49,551 nucleotides of DNA from Parachlorella kessleri (Eukaryota; Chlorophyta; Trebouxiophyceae; Chlorellales; Chlorellaceae), in assembly GCA_001598975.1 (NCBI GenBank), contig BBXU01000879.1:1-49551 (forward strand), given 5' to 3'. Each line of letters opens with the position of its first letter. The first letter of the stretch is position 1. This document shows, piece by piece, positions 1-13,205 of this stretch. A program made the translations under genes and the position numbers. Under the pieces are notes generated by a model, which saw only the letters and a list, made by a program, of their open reading frames with translations, was not told the origin of the DNA and made no database searches.

Positions 1-140
1 CCAACAAAAAAAAAAAAAAAAAAAAAATGGCTGCTGTCAACTCCACTGCATGTGAGGCGATGCGGTAAGGCAAGGTTTGCAAGGGTTGGCCGACATGGTA
101 TTTAGACTGATAACCAGTTGCGGGCTCCCTGCACTGACAG
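1..140. other. Left edge of the window: poly(A) run and intron sequence before the first supported exon
   Basis: Positions 6-27 are 22 consecutive A residues. The rest reads as intron ending in the acceptor CTGACAG at 134-140. An ATG at 27-29 opens a 38-nt reading frame ending at a good donor (GTAAGG at 65). Its phase does not fit the next exon: joining them gives a stop after three codons. The true 5' end of gene 1 is therefore probably outside the window. Confidence 0.5.
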
Positions 141-3100
141 GTGTGGGTGGTGAAGCCAGAGCTTGCAAGGAAGTACGAGCTGCCGGCTGATGTGCCGGAT
201 GAGGTCAAGGAGAAGCTGGCAGCAGCTGCCAAGCCTCCCAAAAAACGACCCTCCGGTAGGCCTCTTTTGGGCCTGTTATTGAATTACAGGATATTGATTT
301 CCTTGTGGTGCTGATAACGGGCATATGGGTTTCGAAAGGCCTTAGGAAGTCGCTTGCATCATGATGGGGATGTCCCCTGGGCTATTACTGATACCGATGT
401 CTGGGACTTGCTTGGGCTCGATTCGTCATCTTTGTCGGCTGAGCAGCAGCATGTGCCCTGTACGTCCGAAAGTGGCTAGCCAACAACATGGCGAGGCCAA
501 CCTGCAGATATTGCCGCCGCCAGCGGCAAGCAAGAGAAAAAGGTCCGCAAGGAGGGTGGCAGCGGGAAGAAGGCAGCCGCAGCAGGCCCAGCGGCCGCTT
601 CCCGCCCCAGCTCTGCCTCACCCCTTGGGGCGGTTGCATCTGGAGCCCCGGTGGACATGAGTGGGGAAGGCTGCAGAGCCGAGGGCATGGATGACTCTGA
701 GCCTCCAAGGGTGCCAGTCCAGGCCAAGACCTTGGAAGTGAGCTGACTGCGCCTGTGATGAGCCCTTCCTCTGATGTGCGGGCCGGGTGTGCAGCGTGAC
801 CGCATGCTATGTCCGTGTGAGTGCGAGGGTAGTTATTGACACCTAGACAGGCCGCTCTGACAGGGCTTATAGTATGTCCATGATGGGGACTTCTTCGGCT
901 CCTTGCTCTATTCGCAGCTTATATGCATCTGGCAGCTTTTGAGTGCAGGAGGTGGAGAGCCAGTACAAGGAGGGCACCATCAAGCATGTGATGGTCAAGG
1001 TGCTCAAAGCACACCCGGAAGGGCTCACAACAGCAGGTGGGATGACTGTTGTGCCTTCAGCTAGATGAGAAAGCGTCTTGGGCACCAGCCATGGGTGTCT
1101 CAATGCTGGCACCAATGCCCTGCACTTGATTTGGTGCTGGAAGGAGGTTCCGACACCCCTCCCAAAGAGGGTAACCCTGTCAAGAGTGGCTATGTCTTGG
1201 TCAGGAATTAATGTCTGATGCACAGGATCATCCTGCTTGTGTTACTGTGCAGCTCTAGCCGAGCAGGCGAAGGAGATGGGGCTGGCTGACTACGATGACA
1301 AACAAAAGCGAACCATCCGCTTTGTGAGTGTGTTGTGGAGCCAGCTGACAATTTTCCTCGTGGCACAGCGCTACCCGTGGGAGATGACCCCGCCCCTGCA
1401 TAGCACCATTGGCAGGGCACCTGGGTGCTTCATTTTTTTGGGTGTATTTGTGCTGCTGTACTGCATAGCAGCGGGAAGTGCAGCACATCACTGACTGGCT
1501 GGTGCAACGAATGTACTACTAGCATTGCGTGCGCTTGTCCATAGTGATTGGCACCAAGGTGCTTCAAAAGCAACCGCACATGTGCAATTCGGCTTTGCAT
1601 GACTAGTTGCCAACGCATCATTCCAGCATGTCCATGGCACCCCACATGCATGATTGAACAAGCTGCACACTGTCTTGCCTGCCTGCAGAATTTCTCCAAC
1701 GACACCAACTTTGTGCGCATGGCCCAGGCCGGCGTCTACTCCCTGCACTGCTTCCACCCCGAGTTGGTGGTTCTGCAGAAGCCGCCAGTGCCCCGCAAGC
1801 GCAAGATCACCGAGCATTTCCTCTCGCCAGGTGAGCATGCCTGGACGCCAAGTTTTTTCCTACAATTGCTGCCAGTGCCTGCAAGTCGCCCTGCACTCCT
1901 TGAGGGCTTCTCCCAGCCAGGTGAGTGTGGGGGGAGTGTATGATTCACAAGCACGCACAAGGCACACAAGGTTGCCAGGCCGGCTGGCGAATGCACCGAA
2001 GGGCCATATGTGTGGCTCCAAATGGATGCGAGTGCCAAGGCAATTGCAATAGCGGCAGCAGACTTAATGGGCCGCCTTCAATGTTGGCAGCTGGCATTAT
2101 GAAGGTGCACACTGTAATTTTCACGACTATAATGTCCTTTGTTGTCCACTGGACCGTAAGCTCCTAGTGATTGTATGCTTGCCTCTGGTACTCTACGATC
2201 CTGCTGTGCTGTGTAACCCCATGGCTGACAATCCTACCCTGCAGGCATTCCTAACAAGCTGTTTGACGAGCAAGTCGCAATGGCGATCCCACTTTTGCAG
2301 GCGATGGAGTGGAGGAGCAGCAGGAGGGCTCAGCAGCTGCTGCTGGCAAGCCGTTGCCCAAAGTGGAGTCTCGAGTGGACCTAGGAGGGGAGCAGGCTGC
2401 TGAGAAGAGTGGCAAGAAGAAGCTGGACAAGGCTGGGAAGCTGCAAGCAGACAAGGAGCAACAGGAGGAGGTGGAAGAGGTGGATGGGATCACTAAGGTG
2501 TGGGGCTGGCCCTTGCCTGGCTGCAGTGTATGTGATAGTAACTGGTATGCTGGTGAGGACGGTGATATCCAGGCTTTGCCGGTGGGCCAGCATCGCGCCC
2601 TTGGTCTGAGACCAAGCCTGCCAATACCGCCGGGGGTATGTAGATTGGCGCCAAGTACTCGTGCGGAACCTTTCCTACATCAGCACGGTGACAGGCTCAA
2701 TCTGGCATATTGCTTAAGTATCACAAAGACTTAAAGTGTGCTATGCCTTGGTCCTGTGCTCCAGGCTGAGCGGCTGATAAGGCTGGCCAAGGCAGCGGCA
2801 GAGAGGCACCGTGCAGCGCTGGCCGGGGCCCAGAAGGCCTTTGACGAGGCCAAGAAGGCGCTTGCCGACATACGCAAGTCTATGCAGCTGCCCAGCCCCT
2901 CCAAGGCCCGGGATGCTGAAATCCAGAGTAAGTGGGCTGATGCCTGTGCTTGCATACTACCCCCACCCCTTCCTCTGCATTACTCAGTGCAGCTTTGACC
3001 TGTCGTGCCTCATGTCAAGCCAGGCAGTAATACTCTACCAACGCATGCTGCACCGCCTCAAGCCCCATGCACGCGTGGAAACAGCTTGCCATGGTCACTT

Positions 3101-6100
3101 GAGTTTTAGTCCAGCCAACCCTTGTCGCGCTGAGGCTGCGGTGGTGGGGGTTCCTGCAGTCCCGCCGGAGCAGCTATCCAAGTTTGAACTCAGCGCTGAG
3201 GAGCGGGAGTTCAAGGGGGAGGAGGGCGACCGCAAGGCCCTCTCAGAGCACAGGTGGGAATCAGGATCACTGGCATTGCTAATGACACTCTTGCTCCTGT
3301 ATGCACAGGTATGCTGTGCATTGGGGTTCGCAGGCGAGGGTGATTGGGATTGGGGTCTCTGGCATCCTGACTGCTACTCGAATTGTTCCATGTACTGCGT
3401 GCACACGAGGCACAAGTGCGGGGTCAGTGCTGGATGCGAGGGGGCCGCAGCCGTATTGCCAGGTGTGTTGTTGAAGCCCATGTTATCCCTTGCCAGTGTC
3501 AGTTGTTGCTTGAGGTGCTGCCGCCCTGCCGTACCGCTCCACCTTGGCACCGCCAACCCTGTGTGGCTTGTGCCAAGGTTTGGGTTGCGGTTAATAGTAG
3601 CACAGGAGTGTGAAATGGTACCATGATGGCACCATCAGAATGCACTTGCGTTATGCACACTGCGTGACAAGGTCTCGTTTGTTCCCTTCATGTTGCCCGG
3701 CCGCAGGCAGTTTCTCCAGCGGCGTGTGAAGGAGCTGGAAGCCCAGAAGAAGGCTTTCATCGAGGCAGAGCGTGCAAAGCGGGAAGGAGAGCGAGCAAAG
3801 CGCGAGGCTGACCTCAAGAACAGCAACACCCAGTACAAGGTGTGGGTTTGCTGCACTCGTAGCCAAGACACTACAGCCTGGTGCCTTTGCCTTGTAATAA
3901 CTCACTAGACAACAAAAAGGAGCCATTTCAGCGCTTTTCAGAGCGTGTCTGTCAGCAGGAGCAACGGCTGAACAAGAGGTTGACTGCAGGCAGCCGAGGC
4001 GGCGCTGAAAAGGCGGGAGCATGAGCTGGCGCAAGCGCGCAGGGCGTTTGAAAGCGCCACAAAAGCACTAGCAGAGGCCGAGCGCAAGCTAGCGCAGTAA
4101 GTATATGTCACCACTATATGCATCGTCTATCCTATGTAGCTGAGATGTAGACCTGCCAGGAGAGGTATCTTGACATAAGTCGGGCCACTGGACCGGGAGC
4201 TGTGGTGATTGCTCATGTCAACTCCTCAAGCCAATGGCTGGGGGTGCTTGGCACGGCCTTGAGGGTATAAAGAGCTCGTCCTACACTTGCAGGGAACGCA
4301 AGAAGGTGGAAACTGCTGAGGCCAAGGCGAAAGAAAAGGAGGAGAAGGAAAAGCAGGTGGGCACCTTGGAGCAGCTGAATGTCGAGCCAGCCAGCCAGCC
4401 AAATAGCTGCCTTGCTGAAGCAGAATGGCAGCATGGTCCCGCTGCCTGCTTAGTCAACCACCACATGCGCTTTCCAGTGGGGCCTAGCAAATGCGTGGTG
4501 GTGTCCTGGCGGGGGACTAGTTAGCAAGAGGCAAATTGCCTGCCGGCTTCCTCAACCGTGGCGTGTCACTGGGTTTTGCTAACAGTGCCAGGCAGAGGAG
4601 GAGAACACTTGCGTGGCCTCTGGAGTTGCCCCAGTTGCCTGTGGTCTCCTCCCATCAGGTGCCTCTGAAAGAGCTGCGCACCATACGCCTGTGCAGAGGC
4701 AGGCAGAGAAGGAAGAGCGTGATCGACGCAAGGCGGAAGCGCAGGCGGCCAAGCGCTACCCAATTGACGACCTGGTGTTGCTACAGGAGCTGACACAGGC
4801 TGCCGCCGAAGCTGGTGCGTGCAGCTGTCTCTGCCCTGTTTTATGGTGTGGTGTCTCACCGAGTGTTGTCCTTGCATGGACTGCTGTGGCGGCGATGCCT
4901 ATATAGGGTGAAGGTGTGTTTGTTGCTGCCTGGCTTGGCGTCGCATGGACCTCGCATGGGATTAGGATGGCACCAGTCAGCCCTTGGGAAGTTGTGTTTG
5001 AGAACGCTTAGGACTCACAGTGTGATAGCTTGCAAGTTCTGTCTGCAGGCGACCCTGCGCCAGCCACCGACGTTGAGCCACCCAGCTGGCTGGGTGGCCA
5101 GGAGCAGTCGCGCCTGGCCTGCGGGCTGTATGTATCCGACTTCCTCCATCAATTTGGAAAGTCGTTGGCCATCAAGCCACTGTCTTTCATCGACTTGGAG
5201 CGTGTGCTTGGGGCGGCCGGCTCCAAGGATGCTGCTTCTGGGGACGAGTTGGGCGCTGCTACGCTGCATGGCGTCTACCAGCGGCTTCTGCAGGTGTGGC
5301 GCCAAATGAGTGTGTGGGCTCATCCTCGGGTCGGGAATGGGTGGCGAGGACAATGACGGCAAGTAAGCTTGGTGGCCACATCCGCATAGGCAGCCGGGAG
5401 GCAAGCAATAGGTAAGCTGCATGTCAGCTGCCCTGCAGAAGTGCAGCACCCACTGTTGAGCTGCCATGCGCGCCTCAAATGTAGTGCAGTAGTGCTTCCC
5501 ATTAGACTCACAACCCTGCGGAGCCGCGCAGGTCTTGCTGGATGACCTGCGTGCCAGTGGGGAGATTGGTGCCATGGAGCGCCGCTGGCGTTGTGTGCTG
5601 AGCGAGGGCACCTGGCCGGAGGTGCTCAGGCGCTATGTGCTGACCAGGGCCCATGTTGAGGAGTCATACAAGTAAGCTGCTGCGGCCCTGACTTTGCTTT
5701 TGTGTAAGCGCGCTCTCTCTCTCTCTCTTTGCTCTCCTTGGGAGTTTTCAAAACCAAAATCGGTGGAGTGTCGGCACGCCGTGCGGGGTCCATTGACGCT
5801 AAGTGGCATGCATGATTGGTGGTTGTGGTCGGGACTTCCGGCTTGACAGGGTGCCCTCGTATAATTGAACTCCACGGCACGCAACTTGGATATTGGCCGC
5901 ATGCGGATCTGATAGAGATTTGCCATGCCCATGCTTAAGTCTCAGGTCTCTGGCACCCTGGGAAGGGAGGGTCCAACCTTGCGCCTCACAGTGTGGAAGT
6001 TCGTCTGTTCCCTTTGGCTGTCAGACCATCAACCTTCCTGCTGCCGTTCCAGGCGCCCCAACGAGCATGTCTCTCTGGCGGCTGGCATGCTGGGCTTTGA

Positions 6101-9100
6101 CTCAGCAGACGCCCTGACTCATGACCAGCACCTGCACCTGCTGCGGTTTCTGTGCGACGAGGTGCTGGATACCGAGAAGATGCGCACAGCTCTGCAAAGT
6201 GAGTGGGCGACCCGTCAGCTGGCCTGGTCACAACAGGCAAGAGACACACCACACCTGCTGTAGATGGGATCTCTCATGGACCCATCTTTGACCGCCACCA
6301 GCCACTGACACAGCATTTTGCAGCCCGCAAGGTGTAGGGCTGGCAACTTTGCCTTGTCTTGGACCAACCTTTGGCAAATGTGGCTTAGCAATCATGCCTT
6401 TCGCACGGCCCAAAGGACCTTCTTCTTCTTTGAGACACCGGAGATGCTGTACATGGGCCGCTGATACCCTCGCTCGTGCTGACATGCAGAGCGTGCTGAT
6501 GGGGCTGATGATGCCAGGAGAGACATCTTGAAGGAGATGGCTGAAGAGCGAAAGAAGCTGAGGGCGCAGCAGGAGCAGGGTGAGTGCATATGCGCCCACG
6601 GTTTCATGTAGTGCATGCAGTGTTGATGTTGCTTTGTTAGCTGTAATTTGCTGTTGGTTGACATGGGGTTTCGTGAACAGGCCAAGCCGTGGTCAGAGTT
6701 CCTGTGTATTCGCAGGTTATATCTTTTGTGTTATACAGAAGTTTCACCCCTGCTGTTTCTTTGTGGAATTCTACACTCAGTAGATACATCATACTCCTTC
6801 TCCGTGTGGAGCCCTGTGTGCCAGGGCCTCTGCAATCATCAATGTATGAGTTAGTTGTGTCTCATTTTACAAGCAGAGAGAGAGGAGCGCAAGCGCCGCA
6901 AGGAAGAGGACAAGAAGAAGCAGGAGGAAGAGAAAGCAGTGGCAGCAGCGGCTGCAGCAGCTGATGGCTCTGCAGCTCAGGTGGGTGGGCTGGCTGCTAG
7001 CGTATCTTGTTCTCTCCTTTCAACACCTGTTTTCTATCAGACGGTGGCCTGCCTGGCTTGCTTGCATACGGTTGTCAGAGGGCATGCGTACAATGACTAC
7101 TTTCAACCTGCCGACATGATGCCGGATGGGATACACCCCCTCAGTCTGACAAGTATTGACAACAACATGGGACATAATCTCATAATTATTGCGTCACAAC
7201 CACGGCTTTACATAGCTTGTCGTCGGCACATGTACCTGCACACCTTTGACCCACGTTTGATGCCTATGCTGTGGTGCAGGATGGCAATGCTACTGACCAG
7301 GCAGGCGGCGGCCTGTCCAAGCAGGGCAGTATAAACGTGGGCACCACCGCTGTCGCAGCGGCAGCTGGTACGCCTGCTGAGCCCTCCTTTGAGCTCCCAA
7401 ATGAGCTAAGGGAGTACCAGGGGCATCCTGACGATAAGAAGGCCATCCTGCAGTTCAGGCAGCAGCAACAGGTCAGGGGCGAGGGCAAAGTTTAGCTCAC
7501 TGAGGCTGCATGTTTATGCCCAAAACCACGATTGCAGACTGGCTTCTGCAAAAGAGCCACAGGTCTGTATGGCAGCGTTGTGTGGCTTGCGGAAGGCCTC
7601 TGGCAGGCAACTTACTTGCTGTATGGCCATCCCTTTGGTGCGCCCAATTGTTGGTTTAATCGCTTTCAAGCAAGGACCTTCACATTTTTGGCCACACCGC
7701 CTTTTTGGCTGATGCTTTCAGCTCACACCACCCAACGCTGGCTGTGTTTGCAGGCAGAGAAGCGGCGGCTGGAGAAGGAGAGGAACAAGTGGCTGGCGGA
7801 GCAGCTGCGGCGGCAGCGCGAGATCGAGGCCAAGCTGAAAGAGCAGGTGAGGAGAGGTCTGCGCCCATAGCTTCTTGCGCTGGCTTGTCTGAGTTATATA
7901 TGGTGAAAGGTGAGGCTGGGGTTTTCTTCGTGTTTTTTGCCAGTCTTCTAATGAGCTGTGAGTACTGCCCGAGCAACTAGCGTGGGCGTATCATGGCCTT
8001 GTCATAGATTGATAGTTGAGGAACAGTAGCTAACCGTAGTGGATTAAAACCGCCCGTGTAACCCGTCCAAGCGGCCGTACTCTCAAGCTTTTGTTATCCC
8101 ACTGCAGCGCGAGGCTGAGAAAGCAAAACAGCGAGAGAAGGAGGCTGTGGAGGAGGCGATTTCGAGGTGCGTTGTGCAGCGCAAGCTTTGGGGCTTGCTT
8201 GTGAGCCCTTGCCTGTTGTGCTTTGTTCCCAGCAAGGATGGCCCTTCCTGCCTATCTCAATAATTCTGGCTCGGAGAGGAGAGAGCACATGATAGACCCT
8301 GCCTTTTGTAATGGTGTAATGGGTGTTCATGTGTGGCCCCGCATAAAGGCCCCCTGAGACATTTTGTTCTCGGATTTACTGCTTCATTCTGTTGGCGTTG
8401 CCTGCGCCGGATGCAGGGCTCAGGACGAGTTGGAAGAGGCCCTGGAGCGTTACTCCACTCGGCGGCTGCCGCTGGGCTGCGACCGACACCACCGCCGTTA
8501 TTGGTGGGGCCTTGCCGCACACAGGCCTGCTGTCTATGTGGAGGATGAGCAGGTAAAGTGGAGTATGCTTTTTTTGGGATTTCAAAATATAAAGTAGTGG
8601 ACGTGCCTGGCAGAGGAGGAGTGGAGGCACGAAGTTCTGCAAGGCACTGCTCTGACGGTGTGATTGTCAAACCAAGCAGGCACGGCCCATGTGGCTTGGC
8701 TTCCATGAACTGGGTGAGCCAGGGTGTGGATGCATAGATTTGCACTAGGCAGATGCCTTAGGTCTGTCTGGTAAGTGTTTCACATCAGGCTTGCTGTGAT
8801 GACTTACCTCACTTCTGTGCCGGCCCTTCTCCATGCAGGGCCGCTGGGGTGCATTCACGACCATGGAGGAGGTGGAGAGCCTCCTTGACAGCCTAGACAG
8901 GCAAGAAGCAGGGTGCTCCCATGCGATGTTGTCGGCAGGCTCTCCTTGTGCCAATATTTGTGGGGAGTAGATCAGGCTCGTATGAATGGTAGGGCATGTG
9001 GTCACTGCGCAGTCGCCACCCTGGTCAGTGTTTTCGCTGCCGGCGTCTGGTGTGCACTGCAAGCAGTTGACTTGTGATCGCCGGCCAGGTGCCCTCACTA

Positions 9101-11838
9101 GCCCTACCAAGCGCAGGGTTCATCTTTGTAATTGGTTCTGCAGGCGTGGTGTGCGAGAGCTGGCGCTGGCGCAAGCGCTCGAAAAGCGGATGGGCACCAT
9201 CCAGGTGGCCATTCGCAAGGCGGCGCAGGCGGAAGAGAAGGACAGCGACCGGGCTCCCAAGAGTGAGCGCAGCTGCAACTGGTTCTATCCAAATATGTTA
9301 CTTCCTTTGCGGGTGTTGCTGTTGTTAGATATGCTGCGCTGATTAGCATGCACGCCCAATTTCTGTTGTAGCCGTCCTTGCTTCTTTCAATTGCGAACTG
9401 TTGTTGGCAGGCCGGCTATTGCTTCGCACCGCTTGTACTGGGTGTGTGTTCTTACCCTGCACATAGGGGAAAACTGAATGAAGCATATCAGCAGCGACGC
9501 TGCGTCAGCATTTGTGGAAGTGTATCTGCCTTGTGGGATCTGCACAGGCACCAAGGCCAAGCGAGCTGAAAAGGCGCCCCCGCAGCCGCTGCGCCGCTCC
9601 GGCCGCGAAGCGCAGCAAGTGGAGTTTTTCAACCCCGGCAAGGCTGCTGGCAATGGCGGCGCCTGCGGCTCCAGACCCTCTTCCGGTGCACTGGCTGGTG
9701 CTAGCAAAGCCAACAGCAAGGCCATTGTCGCGTCGGTCGAGGTGGCGGGGCTGTTTGGTCCTTCGGAGCTTGCAGCTTTCCAGGTGGGAAGGGAAGAGGG
9801 GTGAGAGGTGCTGGTCCCGTGCATGCCATTTGTCCCTGCCATGCCAAGATGGATGCCAGGGTGCTGGAAGAGAAGTGGGAACTTCCATGCTATCATGGAC
9901 GCGCGCTCAGCCTCTGATAAGGGGCGCAACCACCACCTCAAGTCACTGTCTCACTCCATCCTGAGCTGCACGCCTTTGTTAAGTATGATATACCACCATA
10001 GGCTCTCCCACCCAGACTTGCCATGTTGCTGGGGGTTTGCAAGCCGTGCAGTACAGCCTCTGCCATCCTCAGGGTTGTAGTTGAGTTTGATAGTCCAAGC
10101 ACTGATGAAACTGATTTGCTTGAGTTCAGGGCGTCCTTGCTGACCTGGCAGCATTGGAGAAGGCTGCGGCCGCAGCAGAGGTGGCTGCCCCAGCTGCGCC
10201 TTGGGCGGACTGGTTGGAAAGTCTTAGGGTGCTGGCAGAGGGGCAGGATGGGCTGAAGGCAGCGGCTACCGGCCTGCGGAGGGCCCTGCAAGTCAGGCTG
10301 CAGGTGAGCCAGCATGGATTGCACACCCTGGTAGCACATTCCTGCGCTGTGCATAAAGCACATGCACAAGGAGTGGAAGCAGGGCTGCCAGCTCCCAGGG
10401 CCCAGTACGTCTGCCCACTTGAGCAGTGCTTGTGACACCGAGAAAGCTTCACAGGCTGGACCTTGCCTGTAAAAGTGATGCCTGTTTGGCGCTGCAGCCT
10501 TGTAGCACTCATCACCCACTTACAATATCTGCATGTACGTCACCACCCGCCCGCTGCAAGTCCACCAGCCTTCCGGTCTGCTGGGTCCCCCTGACAGGAG
10601 TTTGAGGCCGCCGTGTATGGGGTCTCCGATAAGCGGGATGACGAGGTGGTAGGGGATGAGGAGAAGAGCTCAGAAGGGCAGGATGAGGACGGCTCAGATG
10701 GCGATAGGGAGGGCTCAGCAGAGCTTGAAGACGGGGCAGGCCCTTCCCACACCCAGGTGCCCCTGCATTGCATCTCATTGACGAACTTTTACCGCTGCGG
10801 CCTCCTTGCCGAGTGTGAGGCTGGATGTTGCTGGCACAGGGCGCCCTCATCACCCCTATGAGAGGCATGAAGGTACCCTTGCACAGCCCACATGTGTAAC
10901 ATACCCTACGCAAGCTTCCCCTTGACCGTCCTCCCCCTCATGACTGTGGGTCCCGCCGCTGGACCCTGCAGAGCTTGGAGGTGGTTGAGTATGTGGATAG
11001 CGACGGTGAGCTCAGTCCTACCAAGGGCCCCCGGGATGTGGCGTGGCTCTGGCGCAGCACCAAGGAGCGCTCTACGTGGCAGGTGGGTCAGATGGAATGG
11101 CCGATGGTGGGTTTGTATTTCTTGAAGCAGCATGTAGTGGTGGGTAGAGATGGGTCAGGGGTGGAGCGACGCGCCTAATGCAAGGTATGCTCTGAGTTCG
11201 TTGTGCTGGGTTGCTTGCATTGGGTTTGTATTCATGGTAGCGGCAGTTGCCGTGTGCACCCATGTGCACGCTAGGAAGGCTTGAAAGACGGCCAGCCCCA
11301 AGGTCTGGCGGTCACACTGTGCTGCCTGCCTCACTTGGATCTGCAGGCTGACCTGAGCCAAGCTGGCACCATCGCCAGGCTGGCATACTGCGCCTCGGTG
11401 CTCCTTCAGCAAGCAGAGCCCCTGCTGCACACGCTGCACCGCGCTGCGGCCAAGCGGGGCGCAACTGCGGGCAGCAGGGGAGGGGCCGCGGCCCCTGCAG
11501 CCGCAGTAGCGGGTGCTGGGCAGCCAGTACGAGGCAGCAGCAAGGGTGCAGGGCAGCGGAGCCGGGCCCCGGGCACCGCCGCAGCAACGGCGGAGGTGGA
11601 GGATGTAGGAGGCAAAGGGGGGGATCAGAGGGCGGCTAGGGAGGCTCGGAGGCAGGCGCGGGAGTGGGGCGTTGTGCCTGCAGACCTGCTAGAGGCAGGC
11701 GCAGGGGGGGTTAGCAGAAGGGACAAGGCGGGCTCAGGGGCTAGTACTGCTGCGCCAGCCGGGAAGCGGAAGGGCGCTGGGCAGGCGGCGGCAGCGCAGG
11801 CAGAGAACGTCCGAGTCACCCGGGCTCGCAAGGGGTGA
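141..11838 (+). CDS. HARE-HTH / DDT / WHIM chromatin-remodelling subunit (5' partial)
   Basis: Non-catalytic partner of ISWI-type remodellers by family knowledge (DDT and WHIM domains bind ISWI and linker DNA); nuclear. Exons: 141-255, 508-737, 949-1036, 1253-1323, 1689-1830, 2301-2497, 2765-2927, 3115-3253, 3707-3839, 3990-4096, 4293-4356, 4697-4814, 5049-5293, 5532-5671, 6053-6198, 6490-6579, 6877-6980, 7280-7471, 7754-7846, 8108-8166, 8417-8552, 8839-8900, 9144-9262, 9548-9783, 10130-10303, 10598-10756, 10972-11082, 11347-11838 (1374 residues, TGA). HARE-HTH is at about residues 118-200 (TIKHVMVKVLKAHPEGLTTA, later FVRMAQAGVYSLHCF). A charged coiled coil follows. DDT is at about 505-600 (YVSDFLHQFGKSLAIKPLS), WHIM1 at about 650-700, WHIM2/WSD at about 880-985 (LPLGCDRHHRRYWWG; LLDSLDRRGVRELAL). 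The intron at 8901-9143 starts GCAAGA. The tail is acidic, then Ala-rich. Family assignment is firm; the missing N-terminus and single exon edges are less sure. Confidence 0.86.
5713..5728. repeat. (CT)8 microsatellite in an intron of gene 1
   Basis: Eight CT dinucleotides lie within the intron between exons 5532-5671 and 6053-6198. This is a simple repeat with no sign of function. Confidence 0.9.
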
Positions 11839-13205
11839 GATGTAGAGCAACAGCGGCGGCAGAGGGGCAAAAATAACAGCCGAGGTGCAGCAGACGCAAG
11901 GAGAACTCATGTTGCGTGGAGGGCCTTGGGATGCCGTTGAGGTGCTGGCACTCTGACAGACGGACGGAGAGAGTCAGACTCTAAACACAGGACAGACTGA
12001 CAATGTGAACGATCCTTCTAACAGTTCCGTTGGGTCAGGGTGGCAGGCGGTGCGACCTGTTAGGTGTGGCAGGTTTGTGAGCGCAGGGGATGTGCTAGGG
12101 GCTTGCTCAGTGACTACAAATGACACCCCTAGGTGCACGTGGTGTTGCTAGGGAATTGAGTTAACCAGTTGAATTTGAAGCACAGCAGAGTCAAGGCCTT
12201 GACATCAATCCTGAGGACACGGCCTGCGGCCAAACAGTGCTTTGCAGCTATGGTGTCGGCACTTCTCGATGCTAGGCTGAACATTACATGCCACGAGGCC
12301 ACTCAGCCTTAAGGTTGAGGTTGCACCCTTTTTGTTGGGCAGCTGTCTAGTACAGCTGCTCACAGAGATTACCTTACATAGAACATCCCGGGCATGTCGC
12401 GCTGCCAAACTCAGCTCAGCTAACCCACACATTGCACTACCTGTCGCCACTAGGAAGTACACCCAAGCCAGTCAGATTAATGGAGGTGCCAAGGCAGACA
12501 GGGCCCAGCTTCGCACCACACAACACATGAACGGAAGCAGTTAAGAGAGACGACTCGTGATGCACCAGGCCAGTAGGCCATGCAGAACGCGGCATCAAGT
12601 GGAGTGCCAGAGGCAGTAGCAGGACTGAAAGCAAACACTCACAGTTAAAAATGGGGGTTGCAACCATAATCTAGGAAATAGACTTGCCTGTTAACAAACC
12701 TTTGGCACACAATTGATGGGGCCCAAGCAAGGTAGCTAAACTGGGGGCAAAAACCGTAAGGTTGTAACGCATTCCCACATGGGGGCATCTGTTTCCTCCC
12801 TAGACGACATGCCTGTCAATCCACGCACAACCTCTTCAGCCTCTGAAAAATCATGTTCAAAGCGTTTGTGAAAATAACAGGTAACCACATAAGCTGTAAG
12901 CACTGGGAGTGCCACCCTCAGCTGCCAAAAGAATTTGTAAGATATTCGCAAGTAATAGCCAGAGCAGGTACTGCGCCTCCCCCTTGTCACTCCAGGCGCA
13001 ACCAGCTCGACGCAAGGAGTGGGAGGACGGCCTCGCTGGCCTTGAAAACGACGGCTCTTGCCCTCTCCTAACAAGGAAGGGTAGAAAGGCGGGGCATAGG
13101 AGCGATCATGGATGCACCTCCCTAACCTACACCACTGACCCCTGCATGCCCTGCGCCTATCTGAATCACTGCGGATGGCGCCAGGCAGCTCTTCTACAAC
13201 TGGTA
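11839..13205. other. Convergent intergenic region (3' UTRs of gene 1 and the receptor kinase)
   Basis: No coding exon is supported here on either strand. The two flanking genes point at each other. The first TGTAA motif (poly(A) signal in many chlorophyte algae) after the gene 1 stop is at 12763-12767. For the minus-strand kinase the first is at 12378-12374. If both are used, the two 3' UTRs would overlap by about 390 bases; that is inference only. Confidence 0.5.

Noticed and set aside
27..64. ATG after the poly(A) run as the start of gene 1
   Set aside because: The short frame ends at a good donor but in phase 2, and joining it to the exon at 141 gives a stop after three codons.
4293..4356. 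Coiled-coil exons of gene 1 as a separate cytoskeletal gene
   Set aside because: Phase is continuous from the HARE exons to the DDT exons, and such charged linkers are usual in this family.
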